The notes: generated by a model from the letters alone, not told the origin. A stretch of 64,000 bases of DNA from Theropithecus gelada (GCF_003255815.1 NC_037689.1:53073875-53137874), one strand, 5' to 3'. Counted from the stretch's first letter, positions 10,867 to 23,262 are shown. Numbers and translations: made by a program.

Positions 10867-13800
10867 CTGGAAAACAAAGAGAAAGACAGACAGACTTTAC
10901 AACAGGTGCAGATAGCATCACTCTGTTTCTTTGCCATTTGGGAAATCATTCCCCATTTCTGGGTGAAGACAACACAGAAGCTGCATCGAGGGTATACACA
11001 ACAAGGTTTGATTTTCACCAGTTTCCAGGAAGAAGCAAAGCCTTGTTAATGAAGCCATTACACGTTGTTTGTTAGTATCTATCAGCTTAATGTTGGAGCA
11101 GGCTACTGGTGTTTAAATGGAAAAATGTCAAGCTACACTCATGTTCCCAATGTAAATATATATCAAAAGAATTCCACAGATAAGCACAAGATTTCTATCA
11201 GAACAGGAATATTCCGTGATGGGATACATCTTTTCCACCTTGACTATGAGTGATTACTTACTCTCTCTCTACTTGTACTAATGTTTTTTACTATCAAACC
11301 ACCATCACCACCTCTGTCACCCACACAACTACCACACCATTACCTCCAATATCACCCGCATCACACGAAATTTTCATTTCATTTCAGAGCTGAAATTTTC
11401 ATTTCAAAGCTGTTTCAGGCTGTTGGCTTGCTTCTGAGGCTATGGTGGAGGTGGCTATTTTCTCTCTGCTTTTACTTGGGTTGAAAAATAAACTCTTGAC
11501 TTGACCTTTTGGTGCACTATTAACATTTGAATTAGGACACCTCAGAATAAAAATTACTTCCCATTCCAAATTACTCTAGAGCCTAATTATAAGGTGACCA
11601 ACATATATTGTATGCATTTGGGTATTCTGTGAATCCATCTTAGATCTCCTCCTAAATGAGGGTTAACTATCACAATAGCCTTTTAATAAGAATCTCCCAG
11701 CATGGAAAAAAAGAACAGCATAATGTCCCTGGGTACTTTGTAGCAAAATTCAGATTTACAGTAAGATAATCTGAGACATACTTTATGGCTTGCCTTTTCA
11801 TCTATGTCCCATAGTTTTATATGGCTAATTTTAATTATTGCACATTGGTAAATCCTTCCACTATTCAAGTATTGTCTTTGGAACTGAAATGCTTTACTAG
11901 GCTATTACTACCTTGCCATGAATCAACTTTACAGATTCCCATAATAATTGTTAAAATCCCAATTAAAAATTAAAGATAGACTAGGGAGAGTATTGTTTTA
12001 ATATTTATTTCAAGAGCTATATATCTATCTTATCTTCTCTACAAAATATGGGAGGATCTGAAGAGGATTACATGGGCAGGCACTTACACAGTGATGACAC
12101 CACAATTGAAGACTTATTAAAAGTTTAATGTCATTCAGGCATTTCTATTAAGGTGACCAAGTTTGTATATCTTTTTGTGCTTTATTAGTGCAAAGAATTT
12201 CATGGAGAATTATATTTTAGAAAATCGCTTTGGATTTTGGTTGAGACTGCAAGTATAAACATTTTTAACAAAGCATATGCACTATTCATAAAGTGGACCA
12301 ATAGTTTGGCAGCCCTCAGTGAAGAACTGAAATCATTTTTGGCTTTCTGTGCCATAAAAACCACAGGAAGACGACACAGTGGGGCCTCTGCTGCTCCTTA
12401 GAGCTCAGAGTACAAATATGTAACTGCTGCTACCAAGCTGGAGGGCTTCCCCTGTATCTATTTTTGACTATCCAGCAACCCTGGGAAATCTGCATAATTA
12501 TTCATGCATAAACTGAAAATAGATGGACTAACTGCGAATTTTTAATTACTAGCAATCTTTACAGTTATTAACAAAATCAGTCAAAACAAAGCCCAAGACC
12601 TTTACAACCTGATGCCTGAATGTAATTCGAAGTATTTCTCATGACCCACAGTAGCTAGAAAACATATTACAAAACATCAACAAAAAAGGGGGGAAAACTC
12701 ATTTTTTTCCTGTCAGCTTATCGATAATCAAAATGTGTCTTTTTAGGCTGTGTGCTAGGGGATGTAGATGGCAGTTCAAAATATAATAAAACAAGTAAAT
12801 GCATTTATAGATTATATAGCCAAGTGGTGCTTCTCTTCCTTGAAATGCTGTTCAGTTACTACCTGGAAGGAAAATTCTTGAGTCTCTGTGCTATAAAAAT
12901 AACTTTTAGAGTCACCTCATAATCTAGATTATGCCTTTGGTTACTTCACTAAATTACCTGCTTTACCAGAATAATAATTCTAAGTTTTTTCCATGGAGTT
13001 TTTCATTAGATCCAGAAAAAAGAAGTCAAGCTCTTTTACAAACTACTGCCCCAAAGAATCATACTTTAATCCATTGGAGGGGTAAGACTGCACTGTGACA
13101 TGAATATAGAAAGTAGATTTGTATCCTAGTTCTATTATCCACGTGTGTAAGGCAGAGCATTCGGGAGGTCATTAATTTTACCTGACAGATTTTTCTAAAG
13201 TCAAAATTACAATCTCATACTATGAAGTATAAGAGGTACTGAAAAGCAGCCAGGATTCAGACCTTTGCAATCACCTTCAGGCACAAGGTGACAGAAAACT
13301 ATGTCTATAGAAAGTATTAATTTAATCCATTCTTAAGCAAGGATTATTGAACACAAAGGCACTATGCCTTGAACATTAGCAGTTGTTATGTTTTTCCAAG
13401 TTGGCACTAACTGCAACACATTTAGTCTCACACGCCACCAGTGCCTGAGGGAATTGTTTTCCACAGCGATTGGAATTGAGACTTTCTGGCAAAGATCCAA
13501 GACCTCAATAGCAATCTGGTGCTCTAATTTTTAAAAATACAATTCCCAGATAAACTGTTAGCATTCAACTGGCCAACGCAAAGCCAGAATACTACAGTGA
13601 AATTTGCTTATCTTTTCTTCTCTATAATCTCTGAAAAAAATCTGGTCTACTGTACATTTGGGATATTTTCATAGCATTAAAAAAGGTCATTATTGTTTTG
13701 ATTCTTTGGCTTCTGGAAACTTGTCTGAACACCATACACCTCAGGTAGTCAAGTCTGCAAATGTCTATATCACTTCAATTACACATGCTAGCCTTTTCTA

Positions 13801-15327
13801 AAATTCATGTGTGAATGAAACATGTTTAAAATGGTCAAAATTATGGTGCATTTTTCTACAAAAAGTTAAAATGAATAAATTTTAAGGGGCACTTACCATA
13901 AGAATGAACCCAAGAAGTCTCACATACGAAGTACATGAACCAGGCAAACCGTCAGGAGCATTCAATGCTTCACCAAGTCAGGTTTCCTCAATTTCTCCTC
14001 CCAGCCTACCATTCCCTCCCTGGCCCCACTGCCCAAAGCCTTGGAAGGAGGCACTGGCACACTGAAGGATCATTAAATTGATTAGACTTGTATGGCACGA
14101 TGTTGGCACAGTTTTCTTTATGATTCCTGTGTTGAAATGAATCAGTGGTCACTCTAGTCCATCCTATTGCTAAGGAGTCCAGAATCTTCTCATATAAGAA
14201 GGACTCTCCACCCATCCAGCCTGTCTCCCAGAACACTGCCATCCCATGGGAGAGCTTTCCTTCTCTCCTCCTGCAGATTAAATTCTTTGTAAAGACAACC
14301 TTGTTTTTACTTGGGCTGTCAGTTAACATTTTTTGTCACCCAACAGTCACTTAATTAGGTAATTTGATATTCAGACAATATTCCTGGTGGAATAGGAGTA
14401 AGAAGCATCTTTCACTGTAAAACCTCAAACCACATTCAGTGATAAGACTGTACCCTATCCCTTTCAACCCATAAATAGGCATTTAAAAAAACTCTCAAGA
14501 CTCCAATATTTAGTTTTTTAGTCGAACTGGTTATTGTTCTGTGTGGCTTCAAATACCAAATAAAAAAGATCATCTTCTGAAGGGTACGTTGAGATGATGT
14601 AAGCCTTTCACATGAGAGTTAAGAGTGTGGGTCTGGAGCCAGACTGCCTGGATCCAAATCCTGGCTCTGTCACCTGGGACACACTGCTTACTCTCTCATT
14701 GACTCAGTCTCCTTATCTGTAAAACGGGGTTAATAAGAGTACCTACCTCACAGGTTTGTCATGAAGATGACATGATGAAAAAGATGGCAAGTGCTGAGAA
14801 CAATGCTTGGCACACAGTAAGTGCTCAAAAAATGTTCGCTAAAATGGGAAAGAAAGAGCGTAGGAACCAAGAAAAAAGGAAACAAAAGCAAAATGAAGTC
14901 ATCCCAGAAGAATAAAAACTAAGGGCGCTGGCAGAAAATGCTAAGGTCCTGGAAGTGGAAGAAAGCTTTATGACTCATCAGTTATGTTCAAGGCTAAATT
15001 TAGTTTGAAGATTTTGCTTGTGTTGCAAATGGCAACAGATGATGAACTGCAGGATTCCAACCTAGGGACTACAAAGGATTGCCATTTTAAAGAGATTCTT
15101 GCTCCCCCAACCCCAGTCTTGTCGTCATGGTGATGACAACGGCAATGAACATTTGAGGAATGTTCCTCATGAGCTGCAAGTGGAGAGGTGACTACCATCC
15201 TTACATGATGACACAATGTGTAATACACACATGCGCGTGCACACACACAATTCTTACACAAACGCCAAACATAAAAAGCAGGATGAGACAGACAGAAGCC
15301 ATGGCCGTGAGCCTGAATCTCACTAAC
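10867..15327 (-). other. DMD: DMD intron 78
   Basis: This is ~4.5 kb of intron bounded by GTTAGT (donor, exon 78) and TTTTCCAG (acceptor, exon 79). Apart from a MIR at ~14600-14840, a CCA-rich patch near 11300 and a local duplication GAAATTTTCATTTCA (11368 and 11391 areas), I recognise no repeat. It is a fairly repeat-poor intron. Confidence 0.9.
14600..14840 (+). mobile_element. MIR SINE
   Basis: AGAGTGTGGGTCTGGAGCCAGACTGCCTGG, then the CTCAGTCTCCTTATCTGTAAAACGGG core and CTTGGCACACAGTAAGTGCTCA at the end, give a near full-length MIR. Confidence 0.92.
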
Positions 15328-15359
15328 CTCTCTCATTGGCTTTCCAGGGGTATTTCTTC
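15328..15359 (-). CDS. DMD: Dystrophin exon 78 (32-nt alternative microexon)
   Basis: This 32-nt exon completes Gly and reads RNTPGKPMRE, joining in frame to Asp-Thr-Met-stop in exon 79. The acceptor is TATTATTAAAG and the donor is GTTAGTGAG, which has T rather than A at intron position +3. Because 32 is not a multiple of three, leaving it out shifts exon 79 into a different open frame. In known biology it is included in mature muscle and often skipped in embryonic tissue, brain and Dp71 forms. The weak sites fit regulated use. Confidence 0.96.
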
Positions 15360-16914
15360 CTTTAATAATAGAGAGAGGAAGAGGCAGAGATATCAGAAAG
15401 GGAAAAAAACATGCATAAATATACAATTTCATATCAATTTGCTTCTTTTACCAAACAAATGTTGAGATGACCATTTATTCTCTGCTGGAAAAAAAAAAAA
15501 AAAAAAAAACAGAAACAAAAAACCCAAAAGACACATCTAGTCAAATAACCTTTACATACACTTAAGATCAGTGTAAACAGATAACATGATCCAGAAGACG
15601 TCATTTATAAAATCCATAGAGTTCACGCATTAAACTGGATGAAAACTGGCACAGGATAGAAATCTGACAAATTGGGCATCGTTTTCAAGGGCAACTCAAA
15701 CTTAATGTTAAAAAAAAAAATCTCAGAATCTCTTCACTCTTGACTTGACAATCAGCACATTGAAACATAAACAGTAGTTGACTTTGTGTGCCCAAAGTCT
15801 GCACATCAAATGCAAGGTAGAACCCGACACAGAGGCTGGACTCCATCCTCTTGGGAGAATTTGTTCTATCTGATAGAAGCTGAGCATGTCCATGATGAAA
15901 TTGGAGGCATTTGAGAAAATGGAAAAGAACAGATGAGGGGAAGAGGTAAGTCCCACTAATGGGCAAGCCACAGAGTCAGATCCAGGAATGAGCTTTCAGC
16001 TTCCTCCTCAATTCAGCAAATATCAGGAGCCTTAAGAGGCAATGGCTAAAGACCCACTGGCCTTGATTCATAGAGTCCTACATCTGTATGCATTTATTTG
16101 TATTTCAAAAGTAGATTCTGCTGAGAAAGTGTTCTATGATAAGTCATAATTGGACAGAAAAGTAGGGACCTCTGACCATACATATCAATAGCATGTCTTG
16201 GGCATTCAATTTCCTTTATCTCCAAGGTCTTCAAACTGAAAACCTTGGTTTTCAAACTGTTTTAACTATAGCAATGGGACATCTCCTAAAACAATCTTAT
16301 ATGGAATTCCAATATTTGGAGCAGTTTAAAGCAGAGCTGTGAGAGATCCTGTACAGCATCTCCCTTTCCCCTCCACCCATCATTCTCATTCTCAGTGGCT
16401 CCAAGAAGATTAAAAACTCCCTGAAACAATTTGAGAACTACTAGTCTGGAATGAAGAAGTGTGGAGCTACGATACCAATAGAAACCTTTCAAAATGCAAG
16501 GTTAGGGTTCAAAACTTCTAGTATACATTTAAAGATAGTTTCTAAGTTTTTCTTCCCTCTCTCCCTCTCTTAACCCTCCCTTTCTCCTTCTCTCCCTTCT
16601 GAATTTCCTACATGACTCAGCAATTTCTTAGGAGTATCAGATTTTCAGCTTGACCACATAAGGGCCAGGTATTTATGATGCTCTTCAAGCCAGGGAAAAG
16701 GGAGAAAAATGGGTACTAGCTCCTCAGCTGTGGGTGTCACTAGTGGGAGACCCATACCAAATGATGTTCCCATCATTTGGGGAGGAGAACATCATTCTGT
16801 CCTTGATGACTGAAATCTCAGTATGAATTACTCACCCCTTCTTTGTGATTCCTTTAGCGAGGTTTTTTAAAAAAACTATCTTTATGTTTCATAATACTGT
16901 CTGGTGGCAGAATC

Positions 16915-17055
16915 AGTTCTCTTCCCCTGTAAGACTATAAGCCTCTTGAGGATGGGGTCCACATGTTGCTCATCCACCTCTCTTATCTCCAATGCCCTGT
17001 ACTGTACATAGACACTAACGGTAGTTGATAAATACTGGCTGAAGTGAACTGGTAA
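16915..17055 (+). mobile_element. L2 3' end
   Basis: CTATAAGCCTCTTGAGGATGGGGTCCACATG...GTTGATAAATACTGGCTGAA follows the L2 3' end pattern (stop of activity text, then AGTAGGTGCTCAATAAAT-like end). Confidence 0.65.
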
Positions 17056-17168
17056 AGTAGTAGTTGGATCATGACCAAGAGTCCTTCTGTGTTATAAGTA
17101 ACTTGCCCTTCACTGGCACACTTTAGTTTGGATGCCAAAGGTGGGTAACTTGTTTTGGCACATGACTT

Positions 17169-17322
17169 TGGTCTACTTTTTTTTTTTTTTTTTTTTTTTT
17201 TTGAGACGGAGTCTCGCTCTGTCGCCCGGGCTGGAGTGCAGTGGCCGGATCTCAGCTCACTGCAAGCTCCGCCTCCCGGGTTCCCGCCATTCTCCTGCCT
17301 CAGCCTCCCGTGGTCTACTTTT
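17169..17322 (-). mobile_element. Young AluY, 5'-truncated, with perfect 12-bp target-site duplication
   Basis: TGGTCTACTTTT flanks the insert exactly at 17169-17180 and 17311-17322. Between them are a T tract (the Alu A tail on the minus strand) and ~110 bp of the Alu right arm, cut at CCTCAGCCTCCCG. The motif GGCCGGATCTCAGCTC, in place of the human GGCGCGATCTCGGCTC, is what I recall for AluYRa-type elements of Old World monkeys. The exact duplication indicates a recent insertion. Confidence 0.9.
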
Positions 17323-17601
17323 AAAACTTGAGATCTTTAGGAAGGACAGAGTTGTTAGAAAGCCATGTGATTTAGAATGTAATTATGGTTATGTATTTCA
17401 GAATGTAATGATGATTCTTAGAATGCTTAATGTTACATATCTTTAGTAATTCTACACTAAGCCATATTCAGAACTCAGTATCAATTGATTATTGCTTAAT
17501 ATGTAGCAGCAAATGACTTGTGTTATGTTCCAGGTCCTTCTTCAGAAACCATATTGTACGCAAATGGACCTCCCAGAGCCAAGCTAACTCTAATCTCTTC
17601 T

Positions 17602-17640
17602 AAAATCCTCCCTCATCACTGAAAATCCTCCCTCATCACT
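17602..17640. repeat. 20-bp tandem duplication
   Basis: AAAATCCTCCCTCATCACT is repeated head to tail, separated by one G. Confidence 0.93.
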
Positions 17641-18339
17641 TGGGTCGCCATGTACTCATTAACACATTACAAAAGGAAGGTCCTTTTATTTCACTTTAGA
17701 AAAAGTTAAAAACAAGTGGTATTTTCTACCGTATAAGGACTAGTTCTACACTGACAAAACAGAGACTACTTGGTTACGACATTTTTAAAAGTTCTTGACT
17801 GATAAAGTTTTAGATAAAAGTGTTATTTTATAAACATATTTTTTTTTTTGGAAATGAGTTTCCGTAGACCTTCAGTTACAGTGTCCATCTGGCAATGTGA
17901 TATGTTGTCAGGAAATGAATCAAGACAAAAGGGAAGTGTGCTGGGGCAGTTCTAAGTCTAAAGGGCTTGTTCAGGTCCAGAGAAGTCTAATTTCCTCGGG
18001 CAGTATAAAATTGACATTATTGATTGTAAGTCATTATTTTAGAGTTGAATTGCAGGACAGTACTGTTTCTGCGTGCTTTTAGCCTCTTTTATATTAATTC
18101 ACTGACTGTTTAAAATACTTAAGGAAGAATGAGTCCCTTTTTAGGATTTCTGTTATTTAACAAGTCAAAAAAATTCAAATGGCCACACTTGCAGGCTCTT
18201 TGGTGAATATGAATATAAATGTATAAATCAATTCAATTTCAGCTCAATAATCTTGTTCAGCTGAAAGTTGATCAGCACAGAAGCCTGTGACTCTATACAT
18301 GTAATGAGTCAGAATGGACAACAAAATAATAGTGTAAAG

Positions 18340-18580
18340 CAGAGACTGGCAAATTTTCCCCATAAAGGGCCAGATAGTAAATATTTTAGACTTTCCAAGC
18401 CCACAGTCTCTGTACCAACTATTCAACATTGCTGCAACTACTCTGTCCTGGTAATGAGAAAGCAACTACAGGCAACATGTAAATGAATGGGTGTGACTAT
18501 GTTCCAATAAAACTTTATTTATAAAAACAGATAGTGGGCCAGATTTGGCATATGGGCTGTATGTAGTTTGCTAGTCCTGG
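18340..18580. mobile_element. Non-autonomous hAT-type DNA transposon
   Basis: The ends CAGAGACTGGCAAA and TTTGCTAGTCCTGG are degenerate terminal inverted repeats. The inside carries AAAGGGCCAGATAGTAAATATTTTAG and CCAATAAAACTTTATTTATAAAAACAG, the text of a common MER-class Charlie-type element. I cannot fix the subfamily. Confidence 0.8.
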
Positions 18581-20067
18581 ATTAAAGGGATAACTGCTCT
18601 AATCCTTTGTGGAAGAATACAGGAAACAGAATGGTGCCTGAAAAAGGGTACACGATATTTCTATCTGCCTTTGTTCTTTATGTTGTTCTTCCATAAAAGA
18701 ACCACAGAATAAGATTTTAATTTTAAAAGATGGCAGGTTTTACAAAGCTGTTGGGTTGGTAATTTAGGGGTATTTGATAGAATGTATGTGGGCTTGAGAG
18801 GGGATGGTATGAAAAAAAGAGGATGGCATGGGCTGGTGGGGATAAAAATAATGTGGCACAGGTCAGTAGGCAAGAGATTGTACAGGCAGCAGAAATAGTA
18901 GCACTGCTAACTGCTTTCTGGATTATTATCTTGGCTCCTATTATTCATTCATCTATATAAAGTGGTACCACATTTTAGAGAGCCTGATACCATACTGCTG
19001 ACTAGGAGAGCACTTCTTTCATCAATGCACATACAAATAAAAATATCTTTGTTAGTCTGCTAAATGATCAGAGACTTATGGACAAATCACTTAACGGGGT
19101 TATTTTTTAAATTACATTTGTTTCTTCTACCCATGTAGTTTTCCTATAGAATGGCAGAGCTTCAGAAAGTACCTTATAGTAGATTATGACTTATTACACT
19201 AGAATTCAACTTCTACACATATACTTACAAAGGAAGAGATTAGAGATAGATAGATTAGATAGAAATTGGCTAATATTCAGTGTTACACTGAGCCACTCAA
19301 ATCACCCAAGTGTTTGTGAACAACTAAGTATATCATCTAGAGACCAACCAGAAAGATATCATCACAAAGCTACACGTTCACACATTCATATCTTGAATAT
19401 GCTGCTGCTTGTATTGCCTATTATGCAGGATAGTGTTGGCCATCGTTTGATCACTAAACGGAGAAGCATGCACCTCCTTTATTAATTTTGATAACAGTTT
19501 AGCAAAGCCATTAAGATACGATTAGAAGCCTAACTTAACTTGCTGAATGGTCATAAACAAGGCACTTGACTTTTCTTGGCTTCCGGGTACTCTTTTTGAA
19601 AATAAAAGATAAAGGTTAGCTGACACCTTCAGGACCAACTCTGTGACAAGGGGCAACAGAAAAGTTGTAAATTTGAGGTACACAATAGCTTACCTATCTA
19701 CTATATACTTTATATTTATGAAAAGCATAAGTTTTTTTAAAAACGGCTTTTCCTCTGTGGGCAATTATCTAGCAGGGTTAAGTAAACCATGAGGTGGTAT
19801 TTAATAGCACATTTCCACTAAATGTCAGACCTCTGGCTCTCACATCTGTTTTGAGTTACTCAAACAGCTGTCCCAAACAGCTGTAGCAACCATGAACTTT
19901 GTTTTTTGTAACACAACAATGAAAACATGGATGGTAGTGTTAGAATAAAACTATAAAGGTCTCTGAAACATTAGCAACGTCTTGGCAGAAACTTCCATGG
20001 CAAAAATCTCAAAATTTAAATTTTTTTGAAAGATAATTCACCTAGGCAAGAAAAACTGAGATCGGAT

Positions 20068-20385
20068 AGATCAGTATTTTTAAACCACTGGTTCAGAAAA
20101 TCCATTTAGTGGGTTGCAACCAGCATTTTGTTTTTAAATAAATAAAACAGAAAAACAGCATGCATTGTATGTAGTATGGAAGGCATCACTTGATGAAACT
20201 TTTGTTTGTGATCTTTGTATGCATATGTGACTGTAAACGTGTGTGTGTGTACGTATGGTGGGTGTATATATACATGTGTGTACATAAACACATGTATAAT
20301 TTGTATCTTTACCCCAGTTTGTGATGTAAAATGTTTCTCTGATATGGATAACCATCAAAACAGGGTCAAAAGTCACTGTCCTGGA
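20068..20385. repeat. Probable old DNA-transposon remnant with TG/TA microsatellite
   Basis: GTATTTTTAAACCACTGGTTC, GGGTTGCAACCAGCATTTTG and the later AACAGGGTCAAAAGTCACTG resemble ends of a MER-class element. A (GT)n/(TA)n stretch lies in the middle at ~20238-20295. The family assignment is weak. Confidence 0.35.
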
Positions 20386-21464
20386 TGTCAAAAATGTTAA
20401 AATGACCTTTCAAGGCTCTTCCATTTGAGAGACTTTGTAATCCCAAGATGTTAAGATTCTCAAGAATTTCTGCTTAATATCAGCCGAACACATCTACCAA
20501 CTGGTAAGATGTTCCCGCCAAACTTGACTCTATATGTGTGTGTATACACATACACACACATCTGCTGTTTTCAAAATTAAAAAAAAAAGCTTTCGGTTGG
20601 AAATAAAGCATCCCAAAACCACTTTTTTGAGTGCATCAATAATTAGCCTAATTTTTACAATAATGAAACTTGTCCACTGGAATTTGGGGTGGAAAAGGCC
20701 TGTAAGAAAGGCTTAGTTCAAAGTAGCAAAACATGAGGAAATGCCAAGGTCACAGTATTACAGAATGATCGGCCAGATTTTCCAACACCTTCGCTACTCT
20801 CTCGTTGTGTTTTTGTTTATTTAATTGTTTTGTTTTTTAAGAATGTGAATTAATTTTCTCAGGCCACAAGGTACCACTGAGTAAGCAGAAACTTAAGTTA
20901 CTGGAATTGGTATCGGACAAGGCCTCCTTATCTCACATTTGAGAACTTAAATCAGCACTTAAGGCCTGAAATTCTTCCGTAAGCACTAATTTAGTAAACA
21001 CTAGCCAGGTGGCCTGAATTGAGTTTCCCAAGTTTCCATACAAGGAAGTAAATCAACATCAGAGATACTGACTGCTAAATACCTTATCAGAGGAGGTATA
21101 CTTCTAGTCTTCCAGGAAGCTTCTTCTACACCCATGTGGTCTCTAGCTTTAAGGACTCTAAAAGTGGGACGCAGGGAGATGGTGCAAAGGATTTCACCTT
21201 ACAGCTAATTAGGGTGGACCAGAGAGTCAGGTACAAAAAGGAGTCTAGGAAGTCAAGGCTGCCTATGAAGAAGCAGAGTCATGAGCCTTGCTGTAACTTG
21301 GTCTCTGCTGACCTCTTGTTTAGATGTGGAAGAAATGCCCAGGGTGCCAACAGGGTAGCCACCAACTTTCCAGAGCAGGTAAACAAGCTACCAGTTCAAG
21401 GGGCCAGGATCATACAGTAATCAATGATTGTACTGTGATTTGAATTTCTTTGGAATTCTGTATC

Positions 21465-21560
21465 CGCAATTGACTGTAAGTACCTTGAAGGCAAGGAACT
21501 TGTCATTTCTTCTTTTCATCCCTACTACCTCCACTGGTACGTAGTAGGTGCTAGTAAAAG
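21465..21560 (+). mobile_element. L2 3' end fragment
   Basis: CTGTAAGTACCTTGAAGGCAAGGAACTTGTC...ACGTAGTAGGTGCTAGTAAA fits the L2 3' end. Confidence 0.6.
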
Positions 21561-21680
21561 CGGGCAGGACAAAGTAATGAGGAGAAAGGTGAAAGCACTT
21601 GATTCTGTCAAGCCTGTGTATGATCTTCTCATTATGAATTATGACATCTAGAAGGAGGAGATACCTAAGATAGTCAGGAT

Positions 21681-21722
21681 GGGGATGGGGATGCGGGTGG
21701 CGGTGGGGGATGTGGGGGTGGG
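21681..21722 (+). other. G-run cluster (possible G-quadruplex)
   Basis: Six runs of three or more G with short spacers lie on the + strand, which is the template strand for DMD. The spacing satisfies the simple G3+N1-7 rule. The nascent RNA would be C-rich. Confidence 0.7.
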
Positions 21723-22489
21723 TGGAAGACAGATAAGATTTTTATCTGTTAAAATCAACACATCAGTGGCGCTCAGCAGTGAAAAGATGGCTGGTGCAGA
21801 CATTTAAAATTAGCTTCCCCTGACGGTTCCTTAGCAACGCTCTACCAGAACATTATTGCTTTTAATGTGCACTGCACAACGTTTACTTGCACATCAAATA
21901 GCTAGGAAATGGCCATTGTTAACTGACACTGAACAAAAAGATAGGAAAAACACACTACTCAATACACCCTCCTCATTGCCCTTATGGAGAGGAACAAACA
22001 GCCCAGATTTCCTGCTGCCTGTCCCTCCCAGGCTGCCCATTAGAGGTGCCAATCACTGGCCACAAAGCCTTGTGTTTTCTCCCTTTTGTTTCTCTAGGCT
22101 TTCCTTCTATTTGATCACAGGTGACTGCCACCATCCTTGTTATTCGTTGAAGGAAGGCAAGACAGTGACTTTGTTTTATGTGAGGGCAATAAACCAAATA
22201 AATGCCCCCAGAAACGAACAGTAGTAGCAAAATATCATCTTGGATGAAGCAAGACATCTGAAGCTCATGCAAGCCAGTGGGAAAATTCTGTGTGGTAAAA
22301 TGCTGTTTTTGTATGGGAACAAAATACGCAAGGCCGAAGTGATGAAGAAAAAGAAAAATATTAATGTCTTTCTTTGCTAAGCCTGTATTCCCTCTCTTGA
22401 AGTAAAAAATAATAACCAACTACTCTATGAAGATTTAGTTGTCCCTATATTTAAATGATAGAGTAAGATACAATTTTTAAATATAAAGG

Positions 22490-22725
22490 GCATCAGACTG
22501 CAAGTCAGAATCTCTACCACCACCGATCAGTAGGCATGTTCTAGGCCTTGCTGTAGCACGTAGTAGCCATATGTCCCTGGCAAAGGCACTATCAGGGAAG
22601 TAATTTCGTCGTCTGTAAAAGTCACATAATAATTGCTCTTCAGTAAAGGGCACCTCATAATTAACTCTTCAGACTAATGTGTGAAGCAAGTAAAATACTT
22701 GACAAATAGAAGGTGGTATTCTTAT
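22490..22725 (+). mobile_element. MIR SINE, diverged
   Basis: GACTGCAAGTCAGAATCTC..., CAAAGGCACTATCAGGGAAG and CGTCTGTAAAAGTCACATAATAATT follow the MIR layout. Confidence 0.55.
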
Positions 22726-22938
22726 TTCTGGAAACATGTTGACTTCACAGGTATTTGAATTCAGAATACTCTACACCAGAAATTCACACTTACAAATCAA
22801 ATCTTTTCACCATGGACCCAAATTGCCATTCTGATACCGCGTGTTGGCTTCCAGATGGAAATACACACACCAGTTGGGTGGGGAAGCGAGTGGCCTGATC
22901 CCAGCAAATCTGAGTCCCTTCTAGGTATTTGAGCTTAC

Positions 22939-23031
22939 CTCTTGAACTAGGGAAGGAGTTGTTGAGTTGCTCCATCACCTCCTCCAACCCTGTGCTTGTG
23001 TCCTGGGGAGGACTGAGAACATCTTCCTCAC
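22939..23031 (-). CDS. DMD: Dystrophin exon 77
   Basis: This 93-bp exon completes Gly and reads EEDVLSPPQDTSTGLEEVME, then a short Asn/Ser/Pro stretch ending SSR plus a split Gly. The acceptor is GCTTTTATTAAG, with a short broken pyrimidine tract. The donor is GTAAGCTC. From memory the human sequence has Leu where this has Val (codon GTT) after GluGluAsp. The exon joins either to exon 78, giving the standard tail, or directly to exon 79, giving the alternative tail. Confidence 0.96.
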
Positions 23032-23262
23032 CTTAATAAAAGCAAAAACAAATAATGGAAAATTACATTTATACAAAGCAGATATTAAAGAAAAGGGCCA
23101 TAATTACATTTTTAACACCATTATAAATTCATCTCACTTGCTCATAAATAACAAAAAAAACTCCTCAAGCTTAGTAATTAGGAAATAATTCTTTAAAGGG
23201 ACGAATTCCATACAGTAGTTTATCTGTATCATTACCCTTGGAGAAAAAAAAAACCTGTATAT

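Larger units (their letters stand above)
15360..22938 (-). other. DMD: DMD intron 77
   Basis: This is ~7.6 kb between donor GTAAGCTC and acceptor TATTATTAAAG. It holds an A22 tract at 15489-15510, a C/T-rich patch near 16545-16600, L2 and MIR fragments, a young truncated AluY, a hAT remnant, dinucleotide microsatellites near 20240 and 20535, and a G-run cluster at 21681-21722. Other parts (for example 12-15 kb-like unique stretches at 15511-16900 and 18600-20050) show nothing I can name. Confidence 0.9.

Noticed and set aside
10794..11075. 93-residue + strand frame over exon 79 and intron 78
   Set aside because: Antisense to dystrophin exon 79 and crosses the splice boundary; no coding signs.
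15360..15393. Use of the last 34 nt of intron 77 as extra exon sequence, as reported for one Dp71 class
   Set aside because: The two bases before that segment read TG, not AG, on the transcribed strand here, so no acceptor supports it.
14968..15432. 154-residue open frame
   Set aside because: It only borrows the 32 nt of exon 78; the rest is intron on both sides.
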